From the NCBI GenBank assembly GCA_964476045.1, contig CAYYYJ010000004.1, positions 1 through 57,784 on the forward strand: DNA of 57,784 bases. The letters run 5' to 3'. Positions within the stretch are counted from its first letter, which is position 1, and the number at the start of each line of letters is the position of its first letter. Below, piece after piece: positions 49,001-55,790 of this stretch. Origin of the DNA: CAYYYJ01 sp964476045. GTDB lineage: Archaea; Aenigmatarchaeota; Aenigmatarchaeia; QMZP01; JACQNV01. Below the pieces are notes generated by a model, which saw only the letters and a list, made by a program, of their open reading frames with translations, was not told the origin of the DNA and searched no databases. A program made the translations under genes and the position numbers.

Positions 49001-51406
49001 TCAATCTTCCTCAATGCCTCAAACAGTACCCTAGCAGACAACTTTTACATAGCGAATCAAAGCTCTGCGATAAATATAGGTACAAGTGGAATCAACTCAT
49101 CATTTAGCGGATCTGATATAACAACTAACAACACTTGGATATACAGCGCAGTTGGAGCAATTGGAAACAGCATAGCAACGACAGTATTCAACTCATCCTA
49201 CGGAGTGATTAGCATAACTCCTCGTCTGACTTTCGCTGCAAACACTAATATTTCAACGAAAAATCTGAATATATCCTTCAACCGAGTATTTTTAAACAGC
49301 TCTGACAGCAACTCCTCGTTTCTAAACGCAAGTGGTGGCACAGTCTCACTCAAAATGCTGGTCTTTGTAGATCCAGTTTCCAGAGTTCAGAGCGATGGTG
49401 CAGATACGTCATCAAGATGCTCCCTTTGCAGCAACCAAGGCTATTCTGGTGGCACTTACAGTTTCACTGTCCCGAGCTTTTCAACCTACTTTGCAGGAGA
49501 AAACATTTATTGTGGAATGGCATTGACCTATTCAGCTGATATGACAGAGGACATATCAGGAGGCGATAATTGCATAAGAATAACTGGGAACAACGTAGAT
49601 CTTAACTGCAAAGGTTATACCATAAACTACTCAACCAATGGGGTTTTTGGTACAGGTGTCCTAGCAAACCAGACACAAAATGTGACAGTGAGGAACTGCT
49701 TCATACGGACAAATATGACAAGTTCCGTTGTTTTCCTTGATGGAATAAGACTCGAGGAAAACACAAATGGCAAACTGATAAATAACACATTCAGTCTCAA
49801 TAGTACATTGGGGCATCCAATATTCCTTGAAAAAAGCAACTATACTCTAGTAGAGAATAATACTGTATATTCCAATGTGACTGCTGGTATAATTCTTAGA
49901 AGCGCATCGCATAACATAGTATCCAAAAATAATGTCACAACAAACTCAAGCTCTGCTATATTCCTTGATATAATTACAGTATCGGCTATTAACAATACTG
50001 TACATAAAAACAATGCGACGACCATGGATTCAGGTGTTGCTATTCTCTTGTCTACAGCTCTCAACAATACAATAAGCAACAATACAGCAAGAAGCGCCAA
50101 CTCAATAGGAATAGAACTTGGAGGAGCATCGGCTTGGAATAATGTATCAAATAATACAATAATAGCCACCAATGGAACAGGCATATCTATATCAGGGAAT
50201 AACAATACTCTTGACAGAAATATCCATATAGCTTATGGTGGAATAGCATTGAATCTGATAGGCCAGAGCAACCTGATCACAAATTCAACACTCAATTCAA
50301 ACTCTACGTGGATATACGCTCAATCCGCTGCGATAGGAAATTCTTTATACAATACTATTTTCAACGCAACTTACGGAAGCATAAATATACTCCCAACAGC
50401 CACAATTTCTAACGGAACCAATACTAGTGTCGCAAATCTTAATATATCGCTGAATAACACATTCTTGGACAGTGCACAGCTTTCGTTCCTCAACACAACT
50501 GCAGAAATAACTTTAAGAGGCATAACTTTCACTGATCCGCAGCCGCTTTTTAGACTCTCGGACAATGGAGCTTTCTCAACATGCCCAGCAGCCAGATGCA
50601 CTAAAGTAAGCTTCTCATCAAACGTTTTCGTGTTCAATGTGACAAGCTTCACATCCTACTCTTCAAACGAAACAATCATAAACAATCTCCCACCCTCGAC
50701 GCCGACACTGCTTCAGCCATCCAATGGAGCTGTTATAACAAATAGGACTCCGGAATTTAAGTGGGCGAATTCAACTGACGCAAACCTAGACACACTCACA
50801 TACCAGATTCAAGTTGACAACAATTCTGATTTCTCATCGCCTGAAATAAATGTCGGCAGCATCTCAGAGGGCGGGCCTGCCAACACGTCTTATGTGAACT
50901 CAACTCCTCTCGCTGTGGACACAACATACTTCTGGAAGATAAGGGCATTTGACGGCACTAGCTATTCGAATTATTCGAGCTCTTTTAACTTCACCCTACA
51001 ATCGCTGCTCTCTGTATCTATTGTAAGAAATTCAATAAACTTTAGTACAGTAGAAGCCTCAAAAACATATAACACATCAGATAACTCTCCGCTCCCGATA
51101 CTCATACAGAACAATGGGAACATATTAGTAAACGTTACTGCATATGCGACCAGTCTGTTTACCGGAGTGACCCAACCAACAACTAACTATAGGTTCAAGT
51201 TCAGGGAGAATAAAACCTACTCGATGGACCAATCCCAGTCTACAATAAATTACAAGAATCTGAATCTAACAAACACAGTGAAAGAGTTGATTAACTTCAA
51301 CTGGACTGCTGTTTCGAACGCAGTAAATCTTGACATAGAGATAAGCGTTCCTTCTGATCAGCCAGCCGGTTCGCTTAACTCGACAATAACAGTAGAAACA
51401 TTATGA
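43085..51406 (+). CDS. Giant (2773-residue) surface protein with four beta-helix modules
   Basis: A single N-terminal membrane segment (FLAINSLIVLSVLATMYI, about 19-36) is followed by a Ser/Asn/Glu-rich region to about 240. Four parallel beta-helix (NosD/PbH1-like) modules lie at about 500-874, 1307-1699, 1826-2138 and 2141-2529. Each starts with a Cys-containing strand and LDC(Q/K)G-type motif and ends with a cap: NLN(I/F)S...FLN(T/A)...DP...FNVxxFTSYSS, usually with a CxxxRC pair. A repeat propeller of WLIKxDSxG / YGGSxDD units (about 880-1255) follows module 1; a DUF11-like domain (about 1701-1825) follows module 2; an FN3-like domain lies at about 2535-2638. N-x-S/T sequons are very frequent. 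Confidence 0.9.
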   Translation: MKKAREHKNARKDYKKFLAINSLIVLSVLATMYINDTAPALSGSVIAKRVEIVDKVNISFDRTSEYLWTPSSLSSVHGLKLSGKFTGTGAAKVFIVDGGKKILVLDSASLGKKSSEKTASTDLVHESPPPAKVIAGGLSLSGNLISGGQSNSKQEDDNRTENSSLFSEGETNASTGISQEINESSNNKTDSVNLPSTEADISGNQLPQEAGNKELYNVPITFNSVCEEACLLNETKSGYKLLFEVSDSVIAIDSIAYEVVEKVNTADHIDVNNKEGKETGFHKVVENGELYDLIMEGGSSKKEIAKLNGLKHIPDKFVIKIDKDPKQPFTTDIIAADSIDFESSNITLHKVGSVNRILECNNFDLPTFTCKSSWKSTGIKFNETEDTITFSPKHFSAYAGGQINVINLQSYPSVGGNWTVRFNTTGTEDLTITPINGTTFGVVRPNDLNFIQLTCGQTILNPVFNGTSVFYPNYTCSEVGNEISKVLTPGKHHLQFNYGQSVAYANNDASWTTCGTLGTGINTLTANVSTDGTCFTFSADNSVLDCQGNSITYSTGFTQGYGIDAPTMNNITIKNCNVTQGNDFSSSAHAIRFTNTANSSISNVFTNATGSGSAGIFLGGLSGSTGNNITYSNVTSVLSSGISAGSGSINNRIENTTGQSTSGIGIEVSGNNNTLSNSTGLSSSGQGLSVSSSYNTILNTTGKSNSGDAGVFSGNSNNITLSVFVTNISAAMNFASTASNNNATNVTLNTNSSWITTSTTSSSNGIAWTFFDSSNGQIGIAPVVDLPYNKNISVDNLNFSSNKAYLKSTELTFLNTSAQIKLKGVSYTDPGPTVDLTDSGTYLDCAASRCTKQGYSNGIFIFNVTSFTSYSSKETASIASDYTKTYGGSGDDVAYSISKVTDEPNNFVFAGDTRSFGANGKDIWVIKFNGADGSILWEKRYDKQGDDGQAPSTNTGAGGTQNYVAITNVSDGFVVVGATGGSNDAWALKLNTSGGVVWQKSYDHGGSDGFTSVSASSNGSVWVGGSSYSSQTQYDAWAMKLDSNGGVLQQNTYGGSQDDYLSSIYSTSDGGAIFTGWSYSSGITTGGGDLWLAKLDSQGALNTSKSYGTTGFDYGASVIQTSDGGYAVAGKVASSSLWLMKLNSSFSIEFQKKYAGFSNDEIARSLIQTSSGGYAMAGETRTWGSGESDFWLIKTDSSGNVLFEKAYGRENDDQPYSIVGTTGGGFILAGATYSSGAGGSDAWIVSTDTAGDISGCSVSNSAATVSSTDVSTKTGFAGSTTSITGVNTSATEATTTTTLGSSCTATSVSLSSCGSVTQNTNLVGHVLNPSGTCLTLNASNIALDCKGFRVSGAYTGSGTYPAIDVLDKNNVTIKNCNINVTSSSASVDGIRLTGTNNSKLLKNKISVNNSLGSPIKLISSSNNMIANHTDFYSNDSAGLDVQMSSNNIIRQNIILNNYSSGVLIQKVTGLAVNNTLEYNNVTTLNSGSSINLTGASNTSISNTTARSDYGLAIYVDPLSTDSNITNTTALTSNGTSLYINARGTRLDSLNLTANLGTALRINSSNTQFSNFTLKSNQSWILSNSGISGSTLLDVLFGANQGSIKIIPSVTVPQNLNLSIELLNISLNRTFLNSTALSFLNTTGRIYLNDIQYQDPRPMVDLQDNLNYNFCNPTRCNEESFSANTFVFNVSGFSSYSSKEGKVNITLTKTSSSQLVEVGTQINYSIIVNNTIGDSYNVKIDEIYPPSGIAFYSSVPAPDTGTNSTFTIGNISGGNITRINITVNVSNYLAHEFLLNNTVNATYYNDTSNQFSSLVQQSMRVFNYTCPFTVTIDTNISKNIKGLGSCIIVGKNDIDLDCQGSQIMFSNTTEGIGINLTGRKNVTVRNCNVLQNNFSVSNSHAVLLSSTNQTRLGNNTFNVSSNLGEAVRMFFQSMYNNITGSVLSSNNSYPLNINFGSDFNNITKSTLYSQSLSSIFLNASNSTLADNFYIANQSSAINIGTSGINSSFSGSDITTNNTWIYSAVGAIGNSIATTVFNSSYGVISITPRLTFAANTNISTKNLNISFNRVFLNSSDSNSSFLNASGGTVSLKMLVFVDPVSRVQSDGADTSSRCSLCSNQGYSGGTYSFTVPSFSTYFAGENIYCGMALTYSADMTEDISGGDNCIRITGNNVDLNCKGYTINYSTNGVFGTGVLANQTQNVTVRNCFIRTNMTSSVVFLDGIRLEENTNGKLINNTFSLNSTLGHPIFLEKSNYTLVENNTVYSNVTAGIILRSASHNIVSKNNVTTNSSSAIFLDIITVSAINNTVHKNNATTMDSGVAILLSTALNNTISNNTARSANSIGIELGGASAWNNVSNNTIIATNGTGISISGNNNTLDRNIHIAYGGIALNLIGQSNLITNSTLNSNSTWIYAQSAAIGNSLYNTIFNATYGSINILPTATISNGTNTSVANLNISLNNTFLDSAQLSFLNTTAEITLRGITFTDPQPLFRLSDNGAFSTCPAARCTKVSFSSNVFVFNVTSFTSYSSNETIINNLPPSTPTLLQPSNGAVITNRTPEFKWANSTDANLDTLTYQIQVDNNSDFSSPEINVGSISEGGPANTSYVNSTPLAVDTTYFWKIRAFDGTSYSNYSSSFNFTLQSLLSVSIVRNSINFSTVEASKTYNTSDNSPLPILIQNNGNILVNVTAYATSLFTGVTQPTTNYRFKFRENKTYSMDQSQSTINYKNLNLTNTVKELINFNWTAVSNAVNLDIEISVPSDQPAGSLNSTITVETL

Positions 51407-52578
51407 TAAGAAAAACAATACTCATGTTTGCACTCCTGGTAATTGTTCTAACCAATACTGTCCAGGCTTTAGGGATAAGTCCAGCCCAGACAATAATGGA
51501 GTACAAGCCTGGAACAGAAAACAGGTTTTCTTTCAGGATAATTAATACAGATAATGTCTTTGTTGATCTCCGGGCATACAAGGTCAAGGAAATCTCAAAT
51601 TATATAACCTTAGAGAAGGAGGAGATCTCATTGGATCAAGGGGATCAATATAAAGAATTTTTTTTCAGTGTTAATCTCCCCCCTGACTTCTCCCCTGGAG
51701 AAAAGGTAAGCAGGATAGTGATTGAAGATCGAACTCCGAAAGTGAAGATAGGAGAAAACCATGTTTCAGTGATAGTCAAGCTCGCCCATAAGGTTATAGT
51801 CAATATACCCCAATCAAGCAATTATATTGTAGTTGATCTAAATGCGAGTGATGTCGGTGACTCAGTGAGTCTAGAAGTTCTTGTCAAGAATGAAGGTACC
51901 AAGGATATAGGGAAACTGGAAACAACCTTTCATATAAGTGACGGCGAAAACCAGATAAAAGAAAAAATAGTTGGTGGGGTATCACTCAATGCGAAAGACG
52001 ACGTCAGATTGAAGTCTACAATCGAAAAAGATTTTGGTGACGGGGAATATAAAGTCTCTGCTCGAGTCAAATACGACGAAAACTCAGCGGAATTTTCTAA
52101 AAAAATTATTGTCGGCGAGCCGAAAATAGAGATTATGAACTTTCAAAGCATCTTTATTCGAAACAAAATCAATCAATTGCCGCTCAGATTAAAATCCAAC
52201 TGGAACAAACCGATTAATGACATAAATATCGTAGCCTATGCTCTGGTCGGCGACAAAAAGTCAGGAGAAACAAGGTCGTCAACATTTGACATAGAGGACA
52301 AGGAGCTCAAAGATATGAACATGTACCTAGACCTCAGAAATATAACAGAAGGTGAGTATCCTCTCCATATAGATATGGGAATTGGAGCCGATAAAGTGAT
52401 CAAAAACGAATACAAGATCGTTGTTTTATCAGAAGGCGATTTAACTAATCTTAGATCTGAACCAAAACAGGAACCAATGCCTACTGGACCTGACCAGAAT
52501 ATTTTGATTCTGCTGTCTGGTATGATTGGCGGGATAGTTGCTATAGGCTTTATTGCGATGAGAATGATGTCCAGATAA
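51403..52578 (+). CDS. Secreted or membrane-anchored partner of the giant surface protein
   Basis: 391 residues. The N-terminus (TILMFALLVIVLTNTVQALG) is a signal peptide. The body is made of two or three Ig-like beta-sandwich domains (FSFRIINTDNVFVDLRAYKV, NYIVVDLNASDVGDSVSLEV). A C-terminal membrane helix (ILILLSGMIGGIVAIGFIAM) ends with a short basic tail. The ATG overlaps the stop of the giant gene by 4 bases (ATGA), so the two are translationally coupled. It may anchor the giant protein, which has no C-terminal helix. The family is not recognised beyond archaeal Ig-like surface proteins. Confidence 0.8.
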   Translation: MIRKTILMFALLVIVLTNTVQALGISPAQTIMEYKPGTENRFSFRIINTDNVFVDLRAYKVKEISNYITLEKEEISLDQGDQYKEFFFSVNLPPDFSPGEKVSRIVIEDRTPKVKIGENHVSVIVKLAHKVIVNIPQSSNYIVVDLNASDVGDSVSLEVLVKNEGTKDIGKLETTFHISDGENQIKEKIVGGVSLNAKDDVRLKSTIEKDFGDGEYKVSARVKYDENSAEFSKKIIVGEPKIEIMNFQSIFIRNKINQLPLRLKSNWNKPINDINIVAYALVGDKKSGETRSSTFDIEDKELKDMNMYLDLRNITEGEYPLHIDMGIGADKVIKNEYKIVVLSEGDLTNLRSEPKQEPMPTGPDQNILILLSGMIGGIVAIGFIAMRMMSR

Positions 52579-52580
52579 CC

Positions 52581-52784
52581 CCAGAATCACTACAGTCTGA
52601 TATTACTGTTTCAGAAAACTATCTCCAAGCAGATAGTGTAGTATTTGATGAAATAATGGCAGATACATGGAATAGTTTTCGCCAGATAAATCCATTTGGT
52701 CATCGAAGTTGGCTAGAGATTATAGGTAACTGCGGAACACACGAGAATTGGATGATGACAGTGAGATCTCCAAGGACGCAGTAA
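52581..52784 (+). pseudogene. Open frame of 67 codons without a clear start, possible gene remnant
   Basis: The frame directly follows the preceding stop in another phase, reading ESLQSDITVSENYLQADSVV and ending NWMMTVRSPRTQ. An internal ATG at 52656 would give 42 residues. The amino-acid composition looks protein-like, but there is no RBS or family match. Apart from it, 52785-52943 contains only a short ORF broken by the IS. Confidence 0.25.
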
Positions 52785-52900
52785 TTCAGTTCTGAATTTC
52801 AAAGAAAACCGCCGGACAAAAAAGGAAATCGCTCTTCCACTTCACCTAACTGATAAATAGCCCAAGAGTGTCATAAATTTATCCATTGGTTTCACCATCT

Positions 52901-52943
52901 ATGGTTGAAATTAAACTCAAACATCGCAACAAACAAATACAAA
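52901..52943 (+). pseudogene. Left part of a 28-residue ORF split by the IS256 element
   Basis: From ATG 52901 the frame reads MVEIKLKHRNKQIQ up to the target duplication. Removing the IS and one copy of AATACAAA joins it to ILFANSFESIEPMP and a stop at 54494-54496. The restored ORF is short and unidentified, but the frame is kept exactly across the junction. Confidence 0.3.
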
Positions 52944-54444
52944 GAGAGTGTAACTAATTTTGCTGAAACTTCCTATAAACAATAGTATAGCTATAAGGAG
53001 GTAGAAGCATATGGAAGAATTATTCACAAGGGAACAGGCAAGGGCATGGGTCAAGGCTAACAAGATAAAAGACGGCAAAGGCCTTGAGTTTGCCTTTGCC
53101 AAACAGATAGGCAAAGTCCTCCAGGAAATACTGGAGGAAGAGATGGAAAACGAGCTTGGCTATTCCAGGTACGACTGGAAGAACAAACAAACAGACAACT
53201 CAAGGAACGGCCATACAAAGAAGACAGTAAGGACAAGTTTTGGCGAAGTGGGTCTCAAGGTGCCAAGGGACACTGAAGGGGAGTTTGAACCAACTGTCGT
53301 AAAGAAGAATGAAAGGTCTCTGGCAGATTCTGTTGAGGATGTGGTCATCTCACTGTATGCAACCGGGACATCCACAAGGGATATAAGGGCGCACATGGGA
53401 AAGCTCTATGGCGTGGAGATGTCAGAAGAAACAGTGAGCAGGATAACCGACAAAATACTCCCCATCGCAAGGGAATGGCAGAACAGGCCTCTGGAAGACA
53501 TTTATCCGGTTGTCTATCTTGATGACATAGTGTACAAGGTGAACCAGGAGGGCCAGGTTGTAAAGAAGACAGTGTACATTGTTTTCGGCCTTGACATTAA
53601 CGGCCAGGCCGATGTGCTTGGCATCTGGATAGGCGAGGCAGAGTCAGCGAAGTTCTGGATGAAAGTGCTGACTGACCTGAAAAACAGGGGGTTAAAGGAC
53701 ATCCTGATAGCTTGTGTTGACGGGCTAAAGGGCTTTGAAGAGGCAATCTGTTCTGTGTTCCCAAACACAGAAATCCAGCAGTGCATAATCCATCAGATAA
53801 GGAACAGCGCAAAGTTTGTGCCATGGAAAGACAGGAAACTGTTCTGTTCGGACATGAGAGAGATCTATACAGCGCCGAATGAGGAGGCTGGCCTTGATGC
53901 ACTGGACAGATTTGACCAGAATTGGGGAGCCAAATACTCCTACGCAATAAAGAGCTGGAAGACCAACTGGACACGGTTGTCGACATTCTTCAAGTACCCT
54001 GAAGAGATCAGGAGAATGATCTACACAACAAACAAAGTGGAGAACCTTAACAGGAGGATGAGAAAGGTCACAAAGAACAAGGGATCTTTCCCAACAGACG
54101 ATTCCCTGTTCAAGCTGCTCTATCTGGCTGTCATGGATCTGTCTGAGAAGTGGACAGCTCCTGTTGACAACTGGGGTCTGGTTATCGGCCAGCTCAGGAT
54201 CCATTTCGGGGACAGGATAGACCAATACGTGTAAGCCATGTATCAGACGGAAACAGGAAATTGGATAGATGTGCTGCTCTGCATCAGCAGAGATGAGCCT
54301 TCAAAAATTTATAAACTGCCAGACACAAATAATATATCAACAGGCTTTGCACAGACAGTATGCCTGTCAGCTCTATATATCTGTTGGGTATGCAGGGCAT
54401 AGACATCAAAATAAAGTAGTTTCAGCAAAAAACGTTACACTCCC
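52944..54444 (+). mobile_element. IS256-family insertion sequence with intact ends and target duplication
   Basis: 1501 bp. The 27-bp ends start GAGAGTGTAAC (left, 52944) and, on the minus strand, GGGAGTGTAAC (right, ending 54444); both continue to TTTTGCTGAAACT, with 23 of 27 identical. The 8-bp AATACAAA lies on both sides (52936-52943 and 54445-54452), a perfect target-site duplication. It carries one full transposase gene. Intact ends, gene and duplication indicate recent arrival. Confidence 0.93.
53011..54234 (+). CDS. IS256 (Mutator-type) transposase
   Basis: 407 residues, full length for the family. The N-terminal domain has EEEMENELGYSRYDW and NSRNGHTKKTVRTSFGEV, with PRDTEGEFEP. The DDE residues are in VVYLDDIVYKV (first Asp), LIACVDGLKGFEEAI (second Asp), and IYTTNKVENLNRRMRK (Glu). 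Translation starts after AAGGAGGTAGAAGCATATG, a strong SD. The gene is richer in G and C at third codon positions than its neighbours, consistent with horizontal transfer. Confidence 0.96.
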   Translation: MEELFTREQARAWVKANKIKDGKGLEFAFAKQIGKVLQEILEEEMENELGYSRYDWKNKQTDNSRNGHTKKTVRTSFGEVGLKVPRDTEGEFEPTVVKKNERSLADSVEDVVISLYATGTSTRDIRAHMGKLYGVEMSEETVSRITDKILPIAREWQNRPLEDIYPVVYLDDIVYKVNQEGQVVKKTVYIVFGLDINGQADVLGIWIGEAESAKFWMKVLTDLKNRGLKDILIACVDGLKGFEEAICSVFPNTEIQQCIIHQIRNSAKFVPWKDRKLFCSDMREIYTAPNEEAGLDALDRFDQNWGAKYSYAIKSWKTNWTRLSTFFKYPEEIRRMIYTTNKVENLNRRMRKVTKNKGSFPTDDSLFKLLYLAVMDLSEKWTAPVDNWGLVIGQLRIHFGDRIDQYV

Positions 54445-54502
54445 AATACAAATTCTTTTTGCAAACTCCTTTGAAAGTATTGAGCCAATGCCTTAAATTC
54501 TA

Positions 54503-54595
54503 GTATTCCACCAGTGTATTCACTGGTGGTCTTAAATGGTTGAAACTGGTCTTGGATAAATTGTTTGAAGACCAGTTTCGTCCCTTTAGGAATAC
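54503..54595 (+). repeat. Dispersed stem-loop element, copy B
   Basis: A 7-bp closing stem GTATTCC (54503-54509) / GGAATAC (54589-54595) encloses two hairpins. The first is CCACCAGTG/CACTGGTGG (54508-54529) with a TATT loop, sharing two bases with the closing stem. The second is the family hairpin GAAACTGGTCTT/AAGACCAGTTTC (54542-54579), whose loop contains AATTGTTT, followed by GTCCCTTTA. Compared with copy A the stem has four changed base pairs, all compensated. Confidence 0.75.
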
Positions 54596-54598
54596 AAC

Positions 54599-54657
54599 AG
54601 TCAAAAACCGCATGTTCATAAACATGCCGCTGGTCTATTGACCAGCGGTTTTTGACT
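54599..54657. repeat. Three-way-junction palindrome ending the truncated transposase gene
   Basis: An outer 10-bp stem AGTCAAAAAC (54599-54608) / GTTTTTGACT (54648-54657) encloses two perfect hairpins: GCATGTT/AACATGC (54610-54627, loop CATA) and CGCTGGTC/GACCAGCG (54628-54647, loop TATT). On the minus strand it supplies the last residues (SKTAGQ) and stop codon of the IS1595-type transposase. With copy B it forms a composite structured element of about 155 bp. Confidence 0.75.
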
Positions 54658-55405
54658 CCTGAAACCTCCCTTCTATCCCATTTGTGTGTATGTCACCAAT
54701 TGCGTATTGGTAAGCAGAGTGATTTACAGTTTGATGATCATGTGTGAATCCCCAACAGTTATACGAACTGAAGTCATCTGTGTATTTCTTTCCGTTGGTG
54801 AACCAGCCAATTTGTATAACTGTTTTTTCAAACATGTTGCGGACAACATGGAATATGGCTAAACCACTTCTCTGAAATGTCCCAACAATTGGTGGTTTGT
54901 CTTTATCCCACGTGCCTCTTCCTCTCAATTTGAGCCCTCTCTTTCGTGGTTTTCGCTTTGTTTGTTTTGTCCCTTTCTCTCCAACTGGTATGTACATCTC
55001 ATCTGTTTCTGTCTCCACTTCCAATACACCAACAAACTTATTCATGAATGTGTTGTTCATGATCTTGTGACATGCTCGCATCACATAATCGTATTTCCTG
55101 TCCAGATCTTTGGATATTTGGTTCATGGATGTGTTTCTTTGAAGTTCCCTAGCCATGTAGAACCACTCTCTAAGCTGGAGTTTAGAGTTTTCAAATAATG
55201 TTCCTGTCCTTTCATTGAAATATCTGTGACAATGTTTGCACAGATGTTGGTGCAACAATTTTTTAATAGAACCGTTGGAAACAACTTTATCAGAATCGCA
55301 GTATACACATCTAATTTTTCCGTCTTTCCATCTCAGATGTTTTAGAATCTTAATGCATTTCTTTTCTGTTGGCATGAAATCCATTATAGTTAATAGGGGC
55401 TTCAT
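54635..55405 (-). CDS. IS1595/ISXO2-type transposase, 3'-truncated
   Basis: 256 residues. An N-terminal zinc ribbon has IRCVYCDSDKV and HLCKHCHRYFNE. The ISXO2-like DDE domain has ETETDEMYIPVG (first Asp), YTDDFSSYN (second Asp), and the start of the last motif, GDIHTNGIEGRF. Family members continue from this point for 40-60 more residues (a WSLLKRGI-type segment); here the sequence turns into palindrome-encoded FQESKTAGQ and stops. It is probably inactive. The true start may be the second Met (about 55384). No inverted terminal repeats were identified. Confidence 0.85.
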   Translation of the reverse strand: MKPLLTIMDFMPTEKKCIKILKHLRWKDGKIRCVYCDSDKVVSNGSIKKLLHQHLCKHCHRYFNERTGTLFENSKLQLREWFYMARELQRNTSMNQISKDLDRKYDYVMRACHKIMNNTFMNKFVGVLEVETETDEMYIPVGEKGTKQTKRKPRKRGLKLRGRGTWDKDKPPIVGTFQRSGLAIFHVVRNMFEKTVIQIGWFTNGKKYTDDFSSYNCWGFTHDHQTVNHSAYQYAIGDIHTNGIEGRFQESKTAGQ

Positions 55406-55421
55406 GCTATATATTTATTGC

Positions 55422-55443
55422 ATAACTGGTTTAAATCAGTTAT
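55422..55443. repeat. 22-bp palindrome upstream of the truncated transposase
   Basis: ATAACTGGTTT (55422-55432) pairs with AAATCAGTTAT (55433-55443) with one G-U. The core ACTGGT recurs in the stems of copies B and C. It may be a promoter-proximal operator or an end structure of the IS. Confidence 0.45.
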
Positions 55444-55490
55444 ATTAAGGAGAAGAGCGAAGGAAATTAATCTAAAAAATACAGTAACCT

Positions 55491-55562
55491 TTTTATACTT
55501 TGAATGTTATAATATAAGAAAGCATGACTTGAAATTTATTCCAAGTCTAGCCTTCTTAGGAG
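55491..55562 (+). promoter_or_regulatory. Promoter, leader hairpin and SD of the surface-protein pair
   Basis: TTTTATACTT (55491-55500) fits a TATA box, giving a start near 55518 and a leader of about 50 nt. The leader contains a hairpin GACTTG/CAAGTC (55526-55547). AGGAG (55558-55562) lies 4 nt before ATG 55567. A leader of this kind may stabilise a highly expressed message. Confidence 0.5.
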
Positions 55563-55566
55563 CCAC

Positions 55567-55782
55567 ATGAAAGTAAAAACAAACCTATTAACTTTGTTAG
55601 TGCTGGTTTTTGTGATAGTCTCAATAACTTCTTCACTAATAAAGCTAAACTCTCAGGAAGTTAGAATAGAAAAAACAACATCAGCGAAAGCCACAGTTGA
55701 ACTGAACTTGGTTAAGCCAGAGGATTTACAACCAAAGACAACACAATCCAATGCTCAAGTGACACTGAATGTGGTTAAATAG
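55567..55782 (+). CDS. Small exported protein with an N-terminal anchor
   Basis: 71 residues. One hydrophobic segment (LLTLLVLVFVIVSITSSLI, about 6-24) is followed by a polar tail made of two similar strands: KATVELNLVK and NAQVTLNVVK. It stops 8 bp before the next gene, so the two are one operon. The repeat AxVxLNxVK in the tail could pair with similar strands of the partner. No family is recognised; it resembles the small anchored surface proteins of DPANN archaea. Confidence 0.65.
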   Translation: MKVKTNLLTLLVLVFVIVSITSSLIKLNSQEVRIEKTTSAKATVELNLVKPEDLQPKTTQSNAQVTLNVVK

Positions 55783-55790
55783 GAGCAAAA

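Noticed and set aside
43123..50652. Many minus-strand frames opposite the giant surface gene
   Set aside because: They are explained by the repetitive Asn/Ser/Thr codons of the surface protein and show no independent protein features.
54269..54496. 75-codon plus-strand frame at the right end of the IS256 element
   Set aside because: It crosses the IS end and the target duplication; only its last 14 residues belong to the interrupted host ORF.
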